From contig NW_005179119.1 in the NCBI RefSeq assembly GCF_000350225.1, positions 1 through 36,463 of the forward strand: a stretch of DNA of 36,463 nt. Reading direction: 5' to 3'. Source of the DNA: Chondrus crispus (Eukaryota; Rhodophyta; Florideophyceae; Gigartinales; Gigartinaceae). The translations under genes and the position numbers were made by a program. Below the pieces are notes generated by a model. That model had not been told where the DNA came from and ran no database searches. It saw nothing but the letters and a program-made list of their open reading frames with translations. Positions 18,659-29,040 of the stretch are shown here, one piece after another (position 1 is the first letter of the stretch; every line of letters begins with the position of its first letter).

Positions 18659-21574
18659 ATGCCCTCATCACCGTCAACAAGTGCAGGACATGGATTGGAA
18701 GGATCCGCTGCACTTGCAGGCTCGAATCCCTCGAGCGCATCGTTTCCTGTGTACGGCGTGCCTGTTATGTTGACTTCCATCTCAATTTCTAACGTAAATC
18801 AGGTTGTACCACCCATGGCAGTGTCATTCGGAAGGTTCCAGTATCTAGATGTGCCGCGAAGCGCAACAGCGCAACAGGTGCAACCTGCTCTCCCGATGCA
18901 GCCCACACAAGAGGGTATGATGGAGGAAGGGACCTTATCCGTCGGTAGGGTTGAAGCCATGGACGGAGAGTTGGAGAACTTGATTCTCAAGGAGCTTCAT
19001 GGAACTGTATATTTTGTGGCCAAATCTGAGTTACTGGAAAATTCTGCCAGAGACGGGGGTTCATTGATACGTGAGGTTGGAAATACGGGGGGAAGTCAAG
19101 CATCGGAGACGACAGAGCAGCGCCCGCGATGCTCTCAGGTTATACACTTCGGGATCAAGCTTCGCGGTGCTGGTTGGAAATATTCCAGGCACTGCGGGGC
19201 GGCTCAATCAAAGTTTCGGCATTGCATACTGTGCGGTAAAAAGATACCTGTGCGATAACATCACAAATTTGTACTGCATTTACTGGGTCACAAAACCGCC
19301 ACATTTCACAATGCCAGAGATTGGGCGACGGCAGTTGCTGGAAGCTTCCAGCTTCGCACGCTCCGCATACGCCAAGAATGTACAGGCAGTGACCTCAAGA
19401 AGATCAGCTTTGTCAGTTGCTCCGTCGAGTACAGATTCCCGCGCATGCCGACATTCGTTGAGGAACTCATCCTTCTCCGCGGGCAGAGCCGTCGAAAGCA
19501 CAGGTCCACCTCCCCAAAAAGACAGCAGCGAAAGGAATGGAGGTTAGCGCCAGCACACGGACTTAAGCCAGGTGGTAGTTAAACCATTTGTGCTGGACCG
19601 GGAGGGGGTGGAACGGCTGATGAAAGCCATAATCAAGGTCGTTGTGCTCCGGGTTCGTCCGTTTCCGTTTTTCGAGAAGCTTACAGGGAAGTTCACGAGT
19701 CCTGAGAGAGAGATGCTGGCCCTGCTCAATCCGGATATCGAGAAACACCTCCCTTCTGCCAAAAAAATTGGCGACGAGCTCCTAAACAACTGCTACGACG
19801 ACACACAGGGGCACGTTAAAAGATGCATCCATGAAGCTCTAGCTTCTGAGCTGGGGGGGTTTGCTACAGTGATGTTTGATGGTTGGGAGGATGTCACAAG
19901 ACAATCTGTCATAAACATTATGTTAAAAGTTGACTCTGGAATGGACGGAATAGAGAAACTTTCTTTTATGATTGGGACGGAATACTCTGGGTCACAGAAG
20001 TTGGGAGCTACGGATTATTTAGAAATAGTCGAGAAGACGCTCGTATCGTACAAAATTAGTCACAAGGTGTATGCTATCACTAGTGAGAATACAAAGTCAT
20101 GTATTAACACGAGGGAGCAGTTTGCCAGCCGCAACCAGGGAAGCTTTAGCGTGAATGATCAGAGCCATGTGGCCGATCTTCTTATTGAAAACGTGTCAGA
20201 GCTTGGCTGGATGGCGACCGTCATTGATAAGGTTTCGCATGTCGTCACTATGGTGCATAGTCATAAGAAGCTGAAGGCCCGGCTAATTGAGTGTATACAG
20301 GAGTACAATGGCCTGGTGATCGTGGGCTTGCGTCGTAAGGAGGGGGAGATGAGAGGAAGCTCTCCCAATTCTGAGCAAATGACTCGACTTGAAATGCACA
20401 TGCGCAAAGTACGAGCGCTGCATCGCAATGCGTTAATGGTGAAGCAAATGTCCGCCACGCGATTCGCATCCGCTGAACGAGTATTGAACTCTTTTATTCG
20501 TGCACGCCCGGCTCTCCTGAAGGTGATTAGTACTGCGCCCGAGCAAAAAAAAGATTTCCAAGACAACCTTTTCTACGTGCCAGCGTCACGAAGGAAAAAA
20601 GGGGGGAGGACTTCGTCCTTCCTATAATGTGCAAGACGTTTTTCGCTGAGGTAATGGAAGCACACTCTGTCCTTCAAGTTCTCCGACGGTACCTACGAAA
20701 ATTTTGAAGCTGACTCTGCTCGGATCAATGACGTCCTGCCCCTCACTATGAATTTAGAGACAGATATCGAGAACCTGCGATTGGCCGAATGGAAGAAACA
20801 AGATATTATACAGTAGATGTGTACAGGAGGAAGAGAGACGGTCCAGTGAGCGCTTCAACAAAAGTCCTGTTGTTACAGGACATTCATTGGGGGGCACATT
20901 GCTTGGACCCCAACGCAGACGTTACCAAGTTTGGCACTTTTGATTATCGCGGGAGAATTGGCAATGTTATTCAGCAGTACTGTAGAACCATGTTTCCGAA
21001 CGAGCTGCTCGCCAAGGATAAAGAGGCCAAGCTAATGAACGCGTATTCAGTAGAGCAGTATAGCTGGAGAAATATTCGCCTGTCAGGGAATGATGCTGCT
21101 CTGAAGTTCTACATCGGTCGTCCGCTTCAATATTGGACCAATTGCCTCTGCAGAGACCTAGAATTCAAGCAGTTTGCACAGCGTGTCCTTTCTGCATCTC
21201 CGACTTCATGTGCGGTCGAGAGGAGCTTCAGCGGTATGAAGCGCATTGGTACCAAGCTGCGAAATAGACTCAAGAACGAGAAGGCAAGGAAGCTGATGTT
21301 TTGCTATTGGAATCTACGCATTCAGCTGGCAGCCTCGGTAGTGGACCGTATAGAGTTGTGGGACGTAGAGGCCGAGATGGAGAAGGAGCAGATTTCACGA
21401 CTCTCCGCGGGCGTGTCAGGAAGCCCCGGTTCCAGTCTTCACCTCAGCTCCGTTGGCGAAAGCCTGGCTGGGTCAGACGATAGCATCTCCGAAAGGGAAG
21501 AGTCGGATCTCTGGGGGTTTTCAGATGAAGACACGGACAACTTGCTCGACCGGAGCTCTGACCTCCAGCCTTGA
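18659..21574 (+). pseudogene. Broken hAT-family transposase (DUF659 / hAT-C type)
   Basis: A cut-and-paste transposase read from several frames. ATG 18659 opens a Ser/Pro-rich N-terminus, then a BED-finger-like CILCGKK at about 19229, where the frame changes. An in-frame TAG at 19545-19547 precedes the DUF659-like core: FVLDREGVERLMKAI, ATVMFDGWEDVTRQSVINIM (catalytic-region FDGW), TSENTKSCINTREQF and DQSHVADLLIENV. The frame breaks again at an A6G6 run (20595-20606), and a further change follows an AAAATTTT run (20698-20705). The last piece (20789-21574) carries the hAT dimerisation domain: PTSCAVERSFSGMKRIGTKLRNRL and KARKLMFCYWNLR. It ends in an acidic tail. Some breaks could be unannotated introns, but the homopolymer positions favour indels or sequencing error. 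I could not identify 8-bp target duplications or terminal repeats. Confidence 0.86.
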
Positions 21575-21849
21575 ATCCAACATTTTCCCGCCTTCTTCTA
21601 CCCTCACCCCAATCCCTCCATCCTATTGCAGCAAATGCCCGTCTCCATCACCCTACCTACCCTCCCCAAGCCGAAATATGGGATATCTCCGCACAGTGCA
21701 GAGGTGTCATTCACGATAAAAAGCCACGACATGATTTGAGATTCAACCTGCCCCAGTGCCCTTTAGTCTGTACGCGGTAATGCCTTTGGTAGTAAGAGCA
21801 TCGCATCCCTGAAGTTCGACGTCAGTTAGGGTAAGCACAAAAATTGTGA
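21575..21849. other. Short spacer, no gene seen
   Basis: CT-rich sequence between the hAT frame and the lumazine synthase remnant. The missing end of the lumazine synthase was looked for here on the minus strand and not found. Confidence 0.4.
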
Positions 21850-22431
21850 TTACTCTCCAGTAGACCCTACACACCTAATCCCCCTGCTCCTCGCCTCCGC
21901 CTGCGCCTCAACCCTGCACGTGAGGACGCTAAACAAGATAGGCGTGGACAGCGTGAGCTGCAAGTCCACGAGCCAGTTGGTCACAGCACTGGTGATGTTC
22001 TCGTAGTGGTCCGTCGCGCCCTTCATGAACACGCCCAAGAACACGACAGCGTCGACCTTCTGCGATGCGTACATCAGGCGCGCGGCAATGGGCAGCTCGT
22101 ACGGGCCGGGAACCTCCATGAGCACAACGTTGCCCTCCTTGAGCCCGTTGTCGGAAAGCGTATCCTTGACGTCTTTGAACATGGCGCTGACAAACTCCGC
22201 GTTTCAGCGGGTGTAGATGACGCCGGTGTGCAGCTTCTCGTCGACCTCGCAGTCCGGGAACTAGAGGCCCATGTTCGAGCAGCGCGGCGCGACACGGCCA
22301 CATGCGGGCTGCGCGCGGCGTGGCACCACGCACAAGGGCACTTGAAGAGGCGCACCCAGGAAGCACGAGCGGGCTGGCGGGCGCAGCGCGGCGCTCACTG
22401 CAATGGGCACGAGGGGGGTCACGAAGGCCAT
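21850..22431 (-). pseudogene. ribH: Lumazine synthase pseudogene with transit-peptide-like N-terminus
   Basis: 6,7-dimethyl-8-ribityllumazine synthase makes the riboflavin precursor from a pyrimidine and a four-carbon phosphate; in algae and plants it works in the plastid. One minus-strand frame runs from ATG 22431. Residues 1-56 (MAFVTPLVPIAVSAALRPPA...) are hydroxylated, basic and acid-poor, like a plastid transit peptide. Then follow GVIYTR, the stop and NAEFV (RWN substrate motif region), VPGPYELPIAARLM, KVDAVVFLGVFMKGATDHYE and PILFSVLTC, all core blocks of the family. In-frame stops lie at 22261-22263 (TAG, before the core) and 22204-22206 (TGA, where the family has the Trp/Phe of R-W/F-N). 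The frame ends at 21850 without the usual C-terminal helix that carries GHN...WG. The TAG could instead be a splice acceptor, but the TGA has no such excuse. Codon use is GC-rich, like the intact genes near 32 and 36 kb. Confidence 0.82.
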
Positions 22432-22540
22432 TGCGGGGACATCCGGAGGGAACGGGCAGCGGGTAGGGATGGGAAGAAGAGCGGTGCGGTCAACGAGATG
22501 GGGCCGCAGGTTCGGGGCTTGGTAACAGAACCTGGAGTGA

Positions 22541-22752
22541 GGCGGCGAGACGAGGAGACGGGGAGACAAGGAGACGGGGAGGCACACCGAGGCAGGAGGG
22601 AGACGGAAGGACGGAGGGAGGGACAGAGGGAGGGAGGGACGGACGGACGGACGGACGGACGGACGGAAGGAGGGACGGAGGGAGGGACGGAGAGAGTGAG
22701 AGAGTGAGGGAGTGAGGGAGGGAGAGAGTGGAGGGAGAGAGTGAGTGAGGGA
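22541..22752 (+). repeat. Purine-rich microsatellite, (GGAC)n and (GGGA)n
   Basis: A nearly pure G/A-rich strand with about seven tandem GGAC units at 22637-22666, flanked by GGGA and GAGT variants. It lies upstream of the lumazine synthase remnant. Confidence 0.9.
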
Positions 22753-23436
22753 TGATATTGGGATATTTTGCGGAATCATAGGCAGGGTCGGACGGCGAAA
22801 AGCTGTCAGTATTTTTCTAGGAAAATCAAGATTCAGGGGAGTCCGGCGATTGCGAAAGAGCGAACTGAGCGATAGGTCATGCGATTTCTTGAGTTGCTTC
22901 TTGAGTTGCTTCTCTCATGAGCAATGTTCCCGTTCTTCAGAATAGTTTGAGAAGTTTGCTGCTGATTTCGTTCACGCCGTAAACTACCGACAGCCTGACA
23001 GCATGTCAGCGAGTAACAATCTACCAGCAGTTGGCAAAGATTGGTACACTTGGAGGTCAAGGACGTGGCTTACAACTTTTTATTACAAGTTTCACTATCT
23101 ACATTTGTCAGTTAGACGAAAATGGAATGCCATTGAAAACTACTATCATCCTCAGGCGATTGCGATGACCCTTTTGGGAATGCGGGTCAAAGCGGGATCC
23201 GTTTATTCGAAGCGGGATCCACCTGGGTGATAATGACCAAATCTGGGTGTGATCAACTAATTACATGGTATTATCGACTTAATAGTAGCGGTTCCCTGTC
23301 TGTAAGCAACACGTGTGTACAGTAGTGCACACGTGTAGTAGTAGCGTCCGTGCGGTAGTAGTAATTATGGCGCTAGCTTTTTAATTGTGTACAGTACCCG
23401 GCACGCACTAGGCGGCAGGTACTGTACTACTGTACT
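22753..23436. other. Spacer with short direct repeats; small ORF only
   Basis: A 75-codon ATG frame lies at 23003-23230 (+) with no recognisable family, plausibly chance. TTGAGTTGCTTC is duplicated in tandem near 22890, and AAGCGGGATCC occurs twice near 23192 and 23210. From 23300 the sequence returns to the CACGTG/TACAGTA style of the 16-17 kb tract. Confidence 0.4.
23389..23427 (+). repeat. Inverted pair GTACAGTACC / GGTACTGTAC
   Basis: Ten-base perfect arms (23389-23398 and 23418-23427) with a 19-base GC-rich loop; another TACTGTA-capped hairpin, directly beside the foldback element. Confidence 0.8.
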
Positions 23437-23834
23437 GGGACAGGTGTCCGAGGCGTCCCTCTGAGGGGTTAAGACCTGGCACCCGTCCCCACCAGTAAAC
23501 TGGGGTGTGGTATAACTACCTTCGTCCCGACCACTCGGAACGAGGGGGGTTAGAGGTAAGGGAGCGCGCGCCGCTGGGTAACCCACGCGAGCGCAAACCG
23601 TACGGAAGGACTCGAAAAGAGGGAAGGCTCACGTGGCCGGTGATGCGCAGCAGGTCGGTGGTGTTAGATCCGGACGGCCGGTCACGGGTTAGAAGCCTGA
23701 GACTTGGAGGTAAAACCGGACGGAGCTAGCAAAAAGCCGTAAAGGGAAGGGAGGCGAGTCTGCCTCCCGTTTACTGGAACGGGGCAGGTGCCACCGGTCT
23801 TAACCCCTAAGTGGGACGCCAGGACACCTGTCCC
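23437..23834. mobile_element. Foldback/MITE-like element of 398 bp with long terminal inverted repeats
   Basis: The left end GGGACAGGTGTCC...GGGGTTAAGACC (23437-23476) is the near-complement of the right end at 23795-23834. The pairing continues imperfectly inward to about 23505 and 23766, for roughly 70 bp per arm. No ORF of note lies inside. Just outside, CTACTGTA (23427-23434) and TACAGTAG (23837-23844) are also complementary. No target duplication is obvious. Confidence 0.75.
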
Positions 23835-25550
23835 GCTACAGTAGCTGTTACTTACTGTATACCAGCTACTGTGCTAAATTGGCTGATTTCTGCCATTAAC
23901 TACTAATTACTAATTACTTACCGTTCGGATCCTACACGTGTAACCAGCGGGGTACAACTGTACTCCGCACCGGCCGTGTGCTGTAAACATAACTCCTTAC
24001 AGTTCTTCTCACGCTTACAGCCCATCATACTGTATTCCGGGGCGGCAGCGGTAGTGCGATTGCCTTCGCGCCGTTGTACTACATGGGGCAAGCTCGCCCG
24101 CGTCCCTTTGGCGCCTACGTGCGTCCGTTTCGGTTGTCTATCGCGCGCGCCGGCTTCTAACCCGTTACCGGTCGCTCCCGTTCACACACCACGGGACCAC
24201 TGCGCGTAACCGGCCAGTGAGCCACTTCCTTTTCGCGAGCTCACCGGATCGGTTCAATTAGCGCGTCGCGTCCGCGCCACGTGCTCCCTCGCTATAGCTT
24301 CCGTCTCTCACCCAACCCAGGGCGGAGAGGAGTTATCCCTCAAGTTACTCGGACAGAGGGACTCGAACACCCTGGTGGTGACTGTGCCTTATGTCGCGTA
24401 TTCTACAGCCAGAGTTATGCCCTCGTTGGCGGTGTAGATGTGCGCTGCACTACAGGGGAGATTAAAAGCATGGACATAAGTGATTGTATGGTGACTAGTT
24501 ATATTATGAATGGATAGTTTATGGTAGTCTAGCATGTACTGTATTATTTTCAGTTCCAGTTACTATTTCTATAAAATGCGCGGAGTTCGGACGGAGAAAG
24601 CGGAAGGGGCAAAATCAACCACTCACTAACCCTGAGAGCCACCCAACCTGCAACCCCAGGTGTGTCCAACTTAAGAACCGCTTTGCAAAACCCACTCAAC
24701 AAACGTATTTCACTCTGTGCATTTTATTATCCCTGCACATCGCTAAATTGATGCTTCATTTTATCGATATTATGCAAAAGTTACTTCAGAGATTAAGAGT
24801 TGTCAAGTTGTATGATCAGAGTCGGGGTGTTTTGGTAGCAAAGCAAGTAACCAAGTGGGCGACGTTTTAAACATATCTCTGTCCTCGCCTTCTCCAATTT
24901 TGACTTGTATTGTTATCTTTGTAATTACACGACTATTATTTGCAAAGTTCATGCATTTATAATAAAAACACGAACCCTCGCCTTCCGCTTTCATGAAAGT
25001 GCTCTCCCCAGCTGCCAGCAATAAGGTAACAAAGATTATGGTTTAAACGACAAGAAGAAAGAGAGAGGTTCGCGAAAGATATAGAAAGAGGTTGATACAG
25101 GAGGAGAGAAATACTACACTTCGCTAAGCAGCTTATTTCGCTCGGTACCCTCGTTCGGAGCGGGAATTCAATCCGGGGCCTCGCAGGCGTGCCTGTTATC
25201 AGCAATTTATTTTCACTGCACCGCAAACTCCCTTCTCCTATCAACGGACTCTGCGGCCATGAAGTGTCAGCGACACTAGTGTTTAAATGTAGTGCATTGC
25301 GCCCTAGCGTGCTCATGTAATTTGTACGCGAACTACATATTACACTAAAACAAAAAAAACCCTTGCGCGCGAAAGGTGACAAGCTTCGTATTCGAATCGG
25401 ATTGGAAATGGGTTTCAAACATGGCAAACCGATGGTTGGTTTAAGAAAAAGAAAGGAAATAAATAAGAAAGAGCCAGTCGGTTTGAACATTGGAAGCAAT
25501 ATCTGCATACTATTTTCTTTGTTTAACTAGACTGGTAGACCTATTTCTCA
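23835..25550. other. Gene-poor spacer, no supported feature
   Basis: Several TACTGTA words (about 23850, 24020 and 24537) and GC-rich, transposon-like text occur to 24300, then the sequence becomes AT-rich. ORFs such as 24957-25508 (-) are of a length expected by chance and have no motif. A tRNA B-box-like word occurs at about 24355 on the minus strand but no cloverleaf folds. Confidence 0.4.
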
Positions 25551-26779
25551 GGGCCAGTCCTAACAAAGGACTTTCCTCTCGTTTTTCCTTTCCCTCGCCC
25601 CGTTTTTATTGAGTTCTTCACTAAAATCGGAAGCACATTGCTGTAGTTTTTACTGTAATGCCATCCCATAGTTCCACTCCTCGGAAATGGAACAGAGTCT
25701 GGACGGTCTGCAGATCCATGCAGCATGGAAGGTACAGCAACGCCTCCTCGCGCATGCACATGGCCCAGTCTGACTCCCTGTAGCTCGACAAAAGCAAAGC
25801 TGGACGACGTGTTGCTATAATGAGGTCCCTCGATGTGCATGACCAAAACTGGGCTGGATTGAGATATGAAACGAAAGATATGGAAGGGATGGAGGGTGCG
25901 GGGAGAGACTGTGTCGGTGTCGATGTTAGGAGGATGACGCGGTGGCGGGGACAATAGCATGTCGGAGGATGTGTGTTGGTCACGGTACTGAGGAGGTGAG
26001 GAAGATGGTGATGGGGCGTGGTGGTCGGGCGCGAGGTAGGGGTGGCGGGGAGGAGGGGACGTGGGGATTTTGGGGGGGACGGAGATAGTCACAGCGCATC
26101 TGAAACACCGGAAGGGGAAATAGAAGGGGGGTTGGTGGCGGGGGGGAGGGAGCGAGGGCGGGGTGGTTCACAGGAAAGGGATTTCGGGGAAGCCACTTCA
26201 TCATCGATCATGAACTAGAGAGCAGCCTCCCCGGCTTCTCTCCATTTCACGATCGATGCCAAGGAGGCATTTGATTTCAAAAAGCTGAACTCTGGGTGCT
26301 GAACTCTGGGTACCCTTCTGCCGTCCGGTGGTGCTCCGTTTCCTAAACAGAGTGTAAAATGCTAGCAAACGACTGTCGCAAATTTCACGTGGGCGTCGAG
26401 GCGGGGGAGGGCCGAGTTGTGCACATAAAATGGCGGGAGAAGGTACTGCGTCTGGTTTGTAATGTTGAGAGAACTAATGTTTTGATCTGCATGTGCTCGT
26501 ATTTGGATTTAATTCCACACTTTCATTGTACTGCAAGTGCCACTGCACCGCATCGAGTCCATGGAATTTTAGTAGTGTGCATATGGACTGGGTGTGGATT
26601 GGTACTTCCTTTAGCCAATGGATTTCGACCAGTTCGCAGAATTACCAAGCATTACAGTGGTTCTGTGTAGCATTCGTTGTGGCGTGCGATTAATTTAATG
26701 AAATGATCCGGCCAATAGCGTGACCGCAACTGGTTGAAGGAAAACAAAAGAAAAGAAAAGCGCCTGTTAGGACTGGCCC
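25551..26779. mobile_element. Probable non-autonomous DNA transposon, 15-bp TIRs and TCA duplication
   Basis: GGGCCAGTCCTAACA (25551-25565) is perfectly inverted at 26765-26779, 1.2 kb apart. TCA flanks both ends (25548-25550 and 26780-26782), as a 3-bp target duplication would. TIRs beginning GGG with a 3-bp duplication recall the PIF/Harbinger superfamily, whose usual duplication is TWA. Sequence just inside both TIRs is similarly pyrimidine-rich. Inside I see no transposase, only low-complexity ORFs (for example 25541-26092 on the minus strand, rich in Pro and Ser). A chance 15-mer inversion somewhere in the window is not negligible; the matching TCA adds support. Confidence 0.5.
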
Positions 26780-27087
26780 TCAGTATTGTGACTTTATGCT
26801 TTGACAGGTGCCCTGCTGGACATACATACGAAATGGGCACATATGTGCGTAGTATGGTTCGCTCTCAATCAGTCGCAGATGAGAAAGATTTTATTACGCA
26901 CTGCTACCACTCTGTAAGCTGTTTAGTTACTGATCCAGCTACGATGAAATTCGTCTACTTCCTGCTTCAACTTTTCATCTAGGACTGCATCACTAATATC
27001 ATCTGTGATAAAGTACAGAATCGAGAGACCGAGAGAGCAGTGGTCGGCTTTCCAACTATTTGAATACCTTTCCCTCTTAAAACAACA

Positions 27088-28950
27088 TTAGTCTCCCCTT
27101 CGGCATTCATTCAACAAGAGGCCAAAAACATCACGCGGGCGTCTCGTTCCAGCCGGACACCGAATACATGTGGTTCTGTCTTCACCGCGTGTGGTTGAGT
27201 TGGGGTCACATGAGGTGCATACAGAATCTCCTGTCGACGCAGATATTGACCCGGGCGGGCATTTTCCACAGAAACTGTCGATAGAAGAAGGAAGAACGTT
27301 TCCGAAACCACGAGGACATACAACACAATTCCCATTCAGCAACCCGTACGACAGTCCCGAGTATGACAGGGTACGGCACATACATATTCTCGGAACAAAG
27401 ATACTGCGATGGGTGTTCACAGGGCATTTCTTGCATTTTGTCGACAGACCACCGTTGCTTGTGTACATACCACTGCTCGCGCCACCTGTACCACATTTTT
27501 CACAATCTCTCTTGTTCCTTACGTATATAGAACCATTAGAACAACGGGTACATTTTGAACCTTTGAAGAATGTGCCGGGAAGAGGACAGCTCCTCGCAGA
27601 ACAAGAACCCGCTGCATCCCTAATCTCGCCTGGAGCACACCCTGTTTCATCGACTTCACACGAAATACGTGAGGGTAACAGCAATTTGGGGTCCGAAATA
27701 CCAATCGGACTTCTTGAGTCTCCCGGGCACCTTTTGCACTCTGTGCTTCCTATTTCATCTTGAAAGGTGTTGAAAAGGCAGAGATCACATTCTAGCCTTC
27801 TCGACTTGTTGTTAAAATACCCCTTGGGACACGGATGACAGCTCCCCGGTTGAAGTGTCCGTGCCCTTGCTAGATTTAGGAGAAGAACTTTATTATAGGA
27901 TGGGCGACTCCAGTAGAAACCAGATGGGCAAGGAATGCATCCTCCGTTTCCGTCGTCCATTGTTCCTGGAGCGCACTCGCAGCCCGAGTTTTCGAAAATG
28001 GAATGATCCCCAAGCGGAACTTTGCCTTTGGGACATTCACCGCATTTGCTTTGAAGCCCTCCCCGACTGACTCTCGATCCAAGGCACGGCAAACACTTTC
28101 CTTTTTTCTTGAAGAAAAAGAAACCAGGCATACATGCTTCACACTCTCCGCTAGCATTTTCGAAAGTCTCTGAACTACATCCTGTGTTTTTGTGCTTGCA
28201 TCCTGCCGGGCGCAGGCCAAGTGAATTTGAGCCTCGCGGACAACGAGTGCAGCCGGAACTACCCACGAGATAACTGTACTGCCCCTGAGGGCATGGAGAA
28301 CATGAAGTCGCCCCTTTTCTTGAGAAGGTTCCCGGAGGGCATAGCTTGCAAACAAAGGATCCCGTAGCGTCACTATAGGTTCCCTCCTGACAGAGAGGGC
28401 AGAGAGAACTATCCTCTTCGATATCTTGTCTTCCGTGCACAGTTGGCGTGTTTCGGCGAAAGCTTCCAGGCGGACAGGGTGTGCACGAGGATGCCCCATT
28501 CTTCGATGAAAAAGTGCCATCTGGGCATCTTGAGCACATACGATTCCCGTGTCGCTCTGCCTCGCTAAAGAATCCGGGCTTACAAGGTTGGCACGGACCT
28601 CCGATGGCCTTTAATTCAAAGCCAGCCCTGCACTTGCCACACTGATCAGATCCGGCGAGGGAAAAGTCTCCAGATTTGCATTTCAGGCAAGTAGACGACC
28701 CAGCAGAACTGTAGAAAGACCTTGGGCATCGAATGCATTGAGCTATAGATGAGGCGCCAATAGATTTCCTATGAGTTCCGCCCGGACAGGGTGAACAGGA
28801 AGGTTTGTCCCACATTTCTTGAAATGTACCAGCCGGACATGGTATGCAGTTCTCTCCCTTGCGAGAGGTTCCTGGGCCACATTTCGTTCTAGCTGCGATC
28901 AATCCGAAAAGTGTTAGAAAGCAAACGAAAGCGAAAAACTTGATACACAT
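27088..28950 (-). CDS. Secreted cysteine-rich protein, ephrin-receptor-like (GCC2/GCC3) repeats
   Basis: An intronless 620-residue protein from ATG 28950 to TAA. Residues 1-20 (MCIKFFAFVCFLTLFGLIAA) form a clear signal peptide. The rest is a chain of modules of about 40-50 residues with the pattern C-x2-CPxG(T/S)(F/Y)...C-x2-C, for example CIPCPAGTFQEMW, CSPCPGGTHRKS, CKLCPPGTFSRKG and CGKCPPGSISAS. This is the GCC2_GCC3 / ephrin-receptor-like or TNFR-like fold held by disulfides. There is no C-terminal membrane segment or GPI-type tail (it ends ECRRGD), so it is predicted to be fully secreted or wall-associated. No kinase or other enzymatic domain is attached. The binding partner is unknown. 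A TATA-like sequence lies about 85 bases upstream. Cysteine spacing is undisturbed throughout, which argues for an active gene. Confidence 0.88.
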   Translation of the reverse strand: MCIKFFAFVCFLTLFGLIAARTKCGPGTSRKGENCIPCPAGTFQEMWDKPSCSPCPGGTHRKSIGASSIAQCIRCPRSFYSSAGSSTCLKCKSGDFSLAGSDQCGKCRAGFELKAIGGPCQPCKPGFFSEAERHGNRMCSRCPDGTFSSKNGASSCTPCPPGSFRRNTPTVHGRQDIEEDSSLCPLCQEGTYSDATGSFVCKLCPPGTFSRKGATSCSPCPQGQYSYLVGSSGCTRCPRGSNSLGLRPAGCKHKNTGCSSETFENASGECEACMPGFFFFKKKGKCLPCLGSRVSRGGLQSKCGECPKGKVPLGDHSIFENSGCECAPGTMDDGNGGCIPCPSGFYWSRPSYNKVLLLNLARARTLQPGSCHPCPKGYFNNKSRRLECDLCLFNTFQDEIGSTECKRCPGDSRSPIGISDPKLLLPSRISCEVDETGCAPGEIRDAAGSCSARSCPLPGTFFKGSKCTRCSNGSIYVRNKRDCEKCGTGGASSGMYTSNGGLSTKCKKCPVNTHRSIFVPRICMCRTLSYSGLSYGLLNGNCVVCPRGFGNVLPSSIDSFCGKCPPGSISASTGDSVCTSCDPNSTTRGEDRTTCIRCPAGTRRPRDVFGLLLNECRRGD

Positions 28951-29030
28951 GTGTGTGAAGGGTTTTCGGAGATTTGGTGTTCACTATGTCGAGACTCATC
29001 GTAACTTCGAGTCTTCCATTCGAGCAAATC

Positions 29031-29040
29031 TTATATACAC
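29031..29040 (-). promoter_or_regulatory. TATA-like box of the cysteine-rich gene
   Basis: On the minus strand it reads GTGTATATAA, about 85 bases upstream of ATG 28950. Confidence 0.45.

Noticed and set aside
22006..22779. Long plus- and minus-strand ORFs over the lumazine remnant and the purine tract
   Set aside because: They are shadows of the lumazine frame or translations of the GGAC/GGGA microsatellite.
24330..24440. tRNA-like signal on the minus strand (GTTCGAGTCC B-box-like word and an A-box-like TAACTCTGGCTG)
   Set aside because: The acceptor pairs only in part and no anticodon stem forms. At best it is a decayed tRNA-derived repeat, and it may be chance.
25120..25260. Second tRNA-like patch (GGATTGAATTCC, CTGATAA)
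   Set aside because: T-loop length is wrong and no cloverleaf can be drawn.
24957..25508. 183-codon minus-strand ORF
   Set aside because: A length expected about once by chance in six frames of this window; no motif, no splice or promoter support.
25541..26092. 183-codon minus-strand ORF with an FVELQGVRLGHVHARGG segment
   Set aside because: Starts at GTG, is Pro/Ser-rich from simple sequence and lies inside the proposed transposon; no family recognised.
27088..28950. Receptor kinase annotation for the cysteine-rich protein
   Set aside because: Only the ephrin-receptor-like extracellular repeats are present; there is no membrane or kinase segment.
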